From Clostridiales bacterium (GTDB lineage Bacteria; Bacillota; Clostridia; Oscillospirales; Oscillospiraceae), in NCBI GenBank assembly GCA_009774055.1, contig VSNB01000171.1:1-6855 (forward strand): a stretch of DNA of 6,855 nucleotides, in the 5' to 3' direction. Position 1 is the first letter of the stretch, and each line of letters begins with the position of its first letter. The notes beneath the pieces were generated by a model. It searched no databases. It saw only the letters and a program-made list of their open reading frames with translations, and was not told the origin of the DNA. Below are positions 5,771-6,855 of the stretch, one piece after another. A program made the translations under genes and the position numbers.

Positions 5771-6220
5771 CTATTCGCTCTTTTCTTCCTTCTGCTTCCG
5801 GTACTGGCCCAGCATTCCGTCATACTTCCTACCGGTAATGCGGAAATAGATGTCGAATCCGATGGTCATGACGATGAAGGTCAGGAAGAACATGCCAATG
5901 AACACAGCCCACGCGCCTGCCTGATCCATGGGGAACCAATCCGCCTGCCAGGCCATCAGCGTCAGCGTGGGCAGGAACAGGGCGATAAACAGCAAACTGC
6001 GCCAGGTGTACCGCAGTTTTTTAAAAATCCAGTTGGAAAAGCATACTCCCTGGATGAGGGTGGCCAAGACGCTCACCAGGAATAAGGTCCACAGCATCGT
6101 AAGAGATATTTCGTCATTGTGGAACACGGTAGAGAAGAACAGATAGAGAAACATCGCCCCGGTATACAAGTAGCACACAGATGCTTTCCACTCCATTACA
6201 CCCTTCAAAAATTGTTTCAT
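5771..6220 (-). CDS. DUF3021-like four-helix membrane protein, partner of LytTR regulator
   Basis: The 149-residue product has four hydrophobic segments, at about residues 14-33, 41-60, 74-91 and 101-124, with a charged N-terminus (MKQFLKGVMEWK) and a charged tail (GRKYDGMLGQYRKQKEEKSE). Size, topology and position immediately after a LytTR gene match the DUF3021 family of small Bacillota membrane proteins; I make this call from pattern and context, not a profile search. In LytTR regulatory systems such as HdrRM and BrsRM of Streptococcus mutans, the membrane partner restrains the cognate regulator, and that role is inferred here. The ATG overlaps the regulator's TGA by 4 bp (ATGA), and AAGGAG lies 9 nt upstream, so the two are co-translated. 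No enzymatic motif is visible. It is followed by a strong terminator. Confidence 0.8.
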   Translation of the reverse strand: MKQFLKGVMEWKASVCYLYTGAMFLYLFFSTVFHNDEISLTMLWTLFLVSVLATLIQGVCFSNWIFKKLRYTWRSLLFIALFLPTLTLMAWQADWFPMDQAGAWAVFIGMFFLTFIVMTIGFDIYFRITGRKYDGMLGQYRKQKEEKSE

Positions 6221-6675
6221 TTCAAAAAACTCCTTTCCAGTTCCCGCAGCTTCTCCTTGAGCTCTCCAGCATACTGGCGGGATACGTACACCTGCTCTCC
6301 GTTGTCCATGGTTACCAGCATCCGCCCGCCCAGCTCTGGACGAATGGACTTGATTTTCCGGAAGTTAACGATAACGGATCGCCCGGCCCGGAGAAAGTCC
6401 AGCTCCCGCAGACCGTCCTCCAATTCGTACAGCCGCAGCGCGGATTCGTATACGGCGGTTTCAGTGTATAGGAAGGTCTTTTTGTCTGTCGTGTCAATGT
6501 AGAGGATGTCCTTTACGTCCAGCAGATGCTGCTCTCCGTTGAGGACGCCCAGCAGCTTCCTCTGATAGATGCGGAGCATAGCCACCAGACGCAGGATGTC
6601 CTCGTCCGCCTGGGGACAGTTGATGATGACCTCGGGTTCAGGGAATGATGGGTCCTGGTTTAACGTGATTTTCAT
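6217..6675 (-). CDS. LytTR-family DNA-binding transcriptional regulator
   Basis: The 152-residue protein carries a LytTR DNA-binding domain over about residues 46-148. Recognisable pieces are LLDVKDILYIDTTDKKTFLYT, the ELEDGLRELDFLRAGRSVIVNFRKIKSI stretch, and the final GEQVYVSRQYAGELKEKL strand-helix. In full response regulators such as AgrA and ComE a receiver domain precedes this fold; here the first ~45 residues (MKITLNQDPSFPEPEVIINC and on) are too short for one, and no phospho-acceptor Asp context is seen. It is thus a stand-alone LytTR protein of the type paired with small membrane inhibitors. Start ATG at 6675 has AGGAGG six nt upstream. It shares an operon with the following membrane gene through a 4-bp overlap. 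A 21-bp-period direct repeat upstream of its promoter suggests autoregulation. Confidence 0.93.
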   Translation of the reverse strand: MKITLNQDPSFPEPEVIINCPQADEDILRLVAMLRIYQRKLLGVLNGEQHLLDVKDILYIDTTDKKTFLYTETAVYESALRLYELEDGLRELDFLRAGRSVIVNFRKIKSIRPELGGRMLVTMDNGEQVYVSRQYAGELKEKLRELERSFLK

Positions 6676-6681
6676 AGAAGT

Positions 6682-6688
6682 CCTCCTT
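6682..6688 (-). promoter_or_regulatory. Ribosome binding site of the LytTR gene
   Basis: The minus strand reads AAGGAGG, six nt before the ATG at 6675-6673. Together with the predicted transcription start near 6690 it implies a very short leader of about 15 nt. Confidence 0.8.
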
Positions 6689-6696
6689 TCAACACT

Positions 6697-6725
6697 ATTC
6701 TAAGTAAAATGTAGGCGGATTACAA
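6697..6725 (-). promoter_or_regulatory. Predicted promoter of the LytTR-DUF3021 operon
   Basis: On the minus strand TAGAAT (6702-6697, 5 of 6 consensus) lies exactly 17 bp downstream of TTGTAA (6725-6720, 4 of 6). This is the best promoter in the 180 bp upstream of the operon. A near-palindrome, CAAGGAAAATTTCTTG with a single G-T mismatch (6738-6723, minus strand), overlaps the -35 box and could be a further protein-binding site. Confidence 0.65.
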
Positions 6726-6738
6726 GAAATTTTCCTTG

Positions 6739-6766
6739 AGTGGCAGATTTCAGCGCCTTAGTGGCA
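6739..6766 (-). promoter_or_regulatory. Candidate LytTR operator: direct repeat with 21-bp period
   Basis: On the minus strand TGCCACT occurs at 6766-6760 and again at 6745-6739, exactly 21 bp apart; each is followed by an AAGG (TGCCACTAAGG and TGCCACTCAAGG). LytTR proteins typically bind two ~9-bp direct repeats on one DNA face with a ~12-bp spacer, that is a 21-bp period. The pair lies about 49-76 bp upstream of the predicted transcription start, a normal position for an activator. Function is inferred from period, location and the LytTR gene it precedes. Confidence 0.65.
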
Positions 6767-6783
6767 TTTGGGGAGGAATCTAA

Positions 6784-6855
6784 GAGCCTGTTTAAAATCT
6801 TCTAATGAGGATGGCAATGAGGGGAAAAATGAGAATCTGAGCAGAAATAAAGAGT
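6784..6855. mobile_element. Possible end of an insertion sequence, cut by the window end
   Basis: From 6784 the sequence reads GAGCCTGTTTAAAATCT, resembling the terminal inverted repeats seen at ends of some DDE-type insertion sequences, and changes in texture to a purine-rich AATGAGG pattern. AATGAG occurs at 6804, 6816 and 6828, a 12-bp period. On the minus strand an open frame enters from the window edge and stops at 6794-6792 (residues ending LIAILIRRF), which could be a protein C-terminus or chance. No transposase motif is visible and I cannot name the family. A repeated element here would explain why the contig stops. Confidence 0.3.

Noticed and set aside
5673..5771. N-terminal extension of the PAP2 protein (33 residues with a hydrophobic LLFLLLLP stretch) as a signal sequence
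   Set aside because: The extension is encoded by the terminator palindrome, its U-rich tail and the promoter. The internal ATG at 5672 has a perfect AAGGAGG at the right spacing.
4674..5849. A 391-codon open frame on the plus strand covering the whole PAP2 gene
   Set aside because: It lies antisense to a gene with all PAP2 catalytic motifs, is rich in Gln, His, Pro and Lys without any recognisable domain, and would run through the 24-bp inverted repeat and a terminator. Long antisense frames are common in GC-rich genes.

Overview
The window looks like one short assembly contig from a GC-rich, low-GC-lineage Gram-positive (Bacillota, class Clostridia), most plausibly a gut Oscillospiraceae-type bacterium. 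The evidence is an AddA-type helicase-nuclease in place of RecB, a CarD-family protein directly in front of ispD-ispF, strong AGGAGG ribosome binding sites, a LytTR plus DUF3021-like gene pair, and GC-rich genes separated by AT-rich spacers. The family assignment is inference from gene content; no marker gene fixes it. Bases 1-20 are almost certainly leftover Nextera transposon adapter, and the last ~70 bases look like the edge of a repeated mobile element, so both window ends are probably contig ends.

Layout. (1) 21-2642 (+): the C-terminal three quarters of addA, with helicase motifs II to VI and the RecB-type nuclease domain; the Walker A end lies off the contig. (2) 2643-2975: an AT-rich intergenic stretch with three consecutive hairpins, two of them diverged copies of one another with a pairing-preserving change, followed by a sigma-A-like promoter. 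(3) 2976-4686 (+): a translationally coupled operon carD-like / ispD / ispF, each junction a 4-bp overlap, with TTG and GTG starts for the second and third genes. (4) 4707-4758: a perfect 24-bp inverted repeat between convergent genes. (5) 4758-5672 (-): a PAP2-family membrane phosphatase with its own promoter. (6) 5740-5765: an intrinsic terminator on the minus strand, directly followed by the PAP2 promoter. (7) 5771-6675 (-): a two-gene operon of a LytTR DNA-binding protein and a four-helix DUF3021-like membrane protein, preceded by a promoter and by a 21-bp-period direct repeat that is a good candidate LytTR operator. (8) 6784-6855: a possible insertion-sequence end.

How the genes work together. 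IspD and IspF carry out two steps of the methylerythritol phosphate pathway, which supplies isoprenoids including the undecaprenyl carrier of cell-wall synthesis; the CarD-like protein probably tunes transcription by binding RNA polymerase. The PAP2 enzyme may act on a lipid pyrophosphate, so a link to undecaprenyl recycling is possible, but it is convergent to the operon and nothing in the sequence proves it. The LytTR/DUF3021 pair resembles a one-component LytTR regulatory system in which a membrane protein restrains a regulator that drives its own operon. I found no CRISPR array, tRNA, rRNA or complete transposase. The most notable non-coding signals are the hairpin cluster at 2697-2824 and the direct repeat at 6739-6766.
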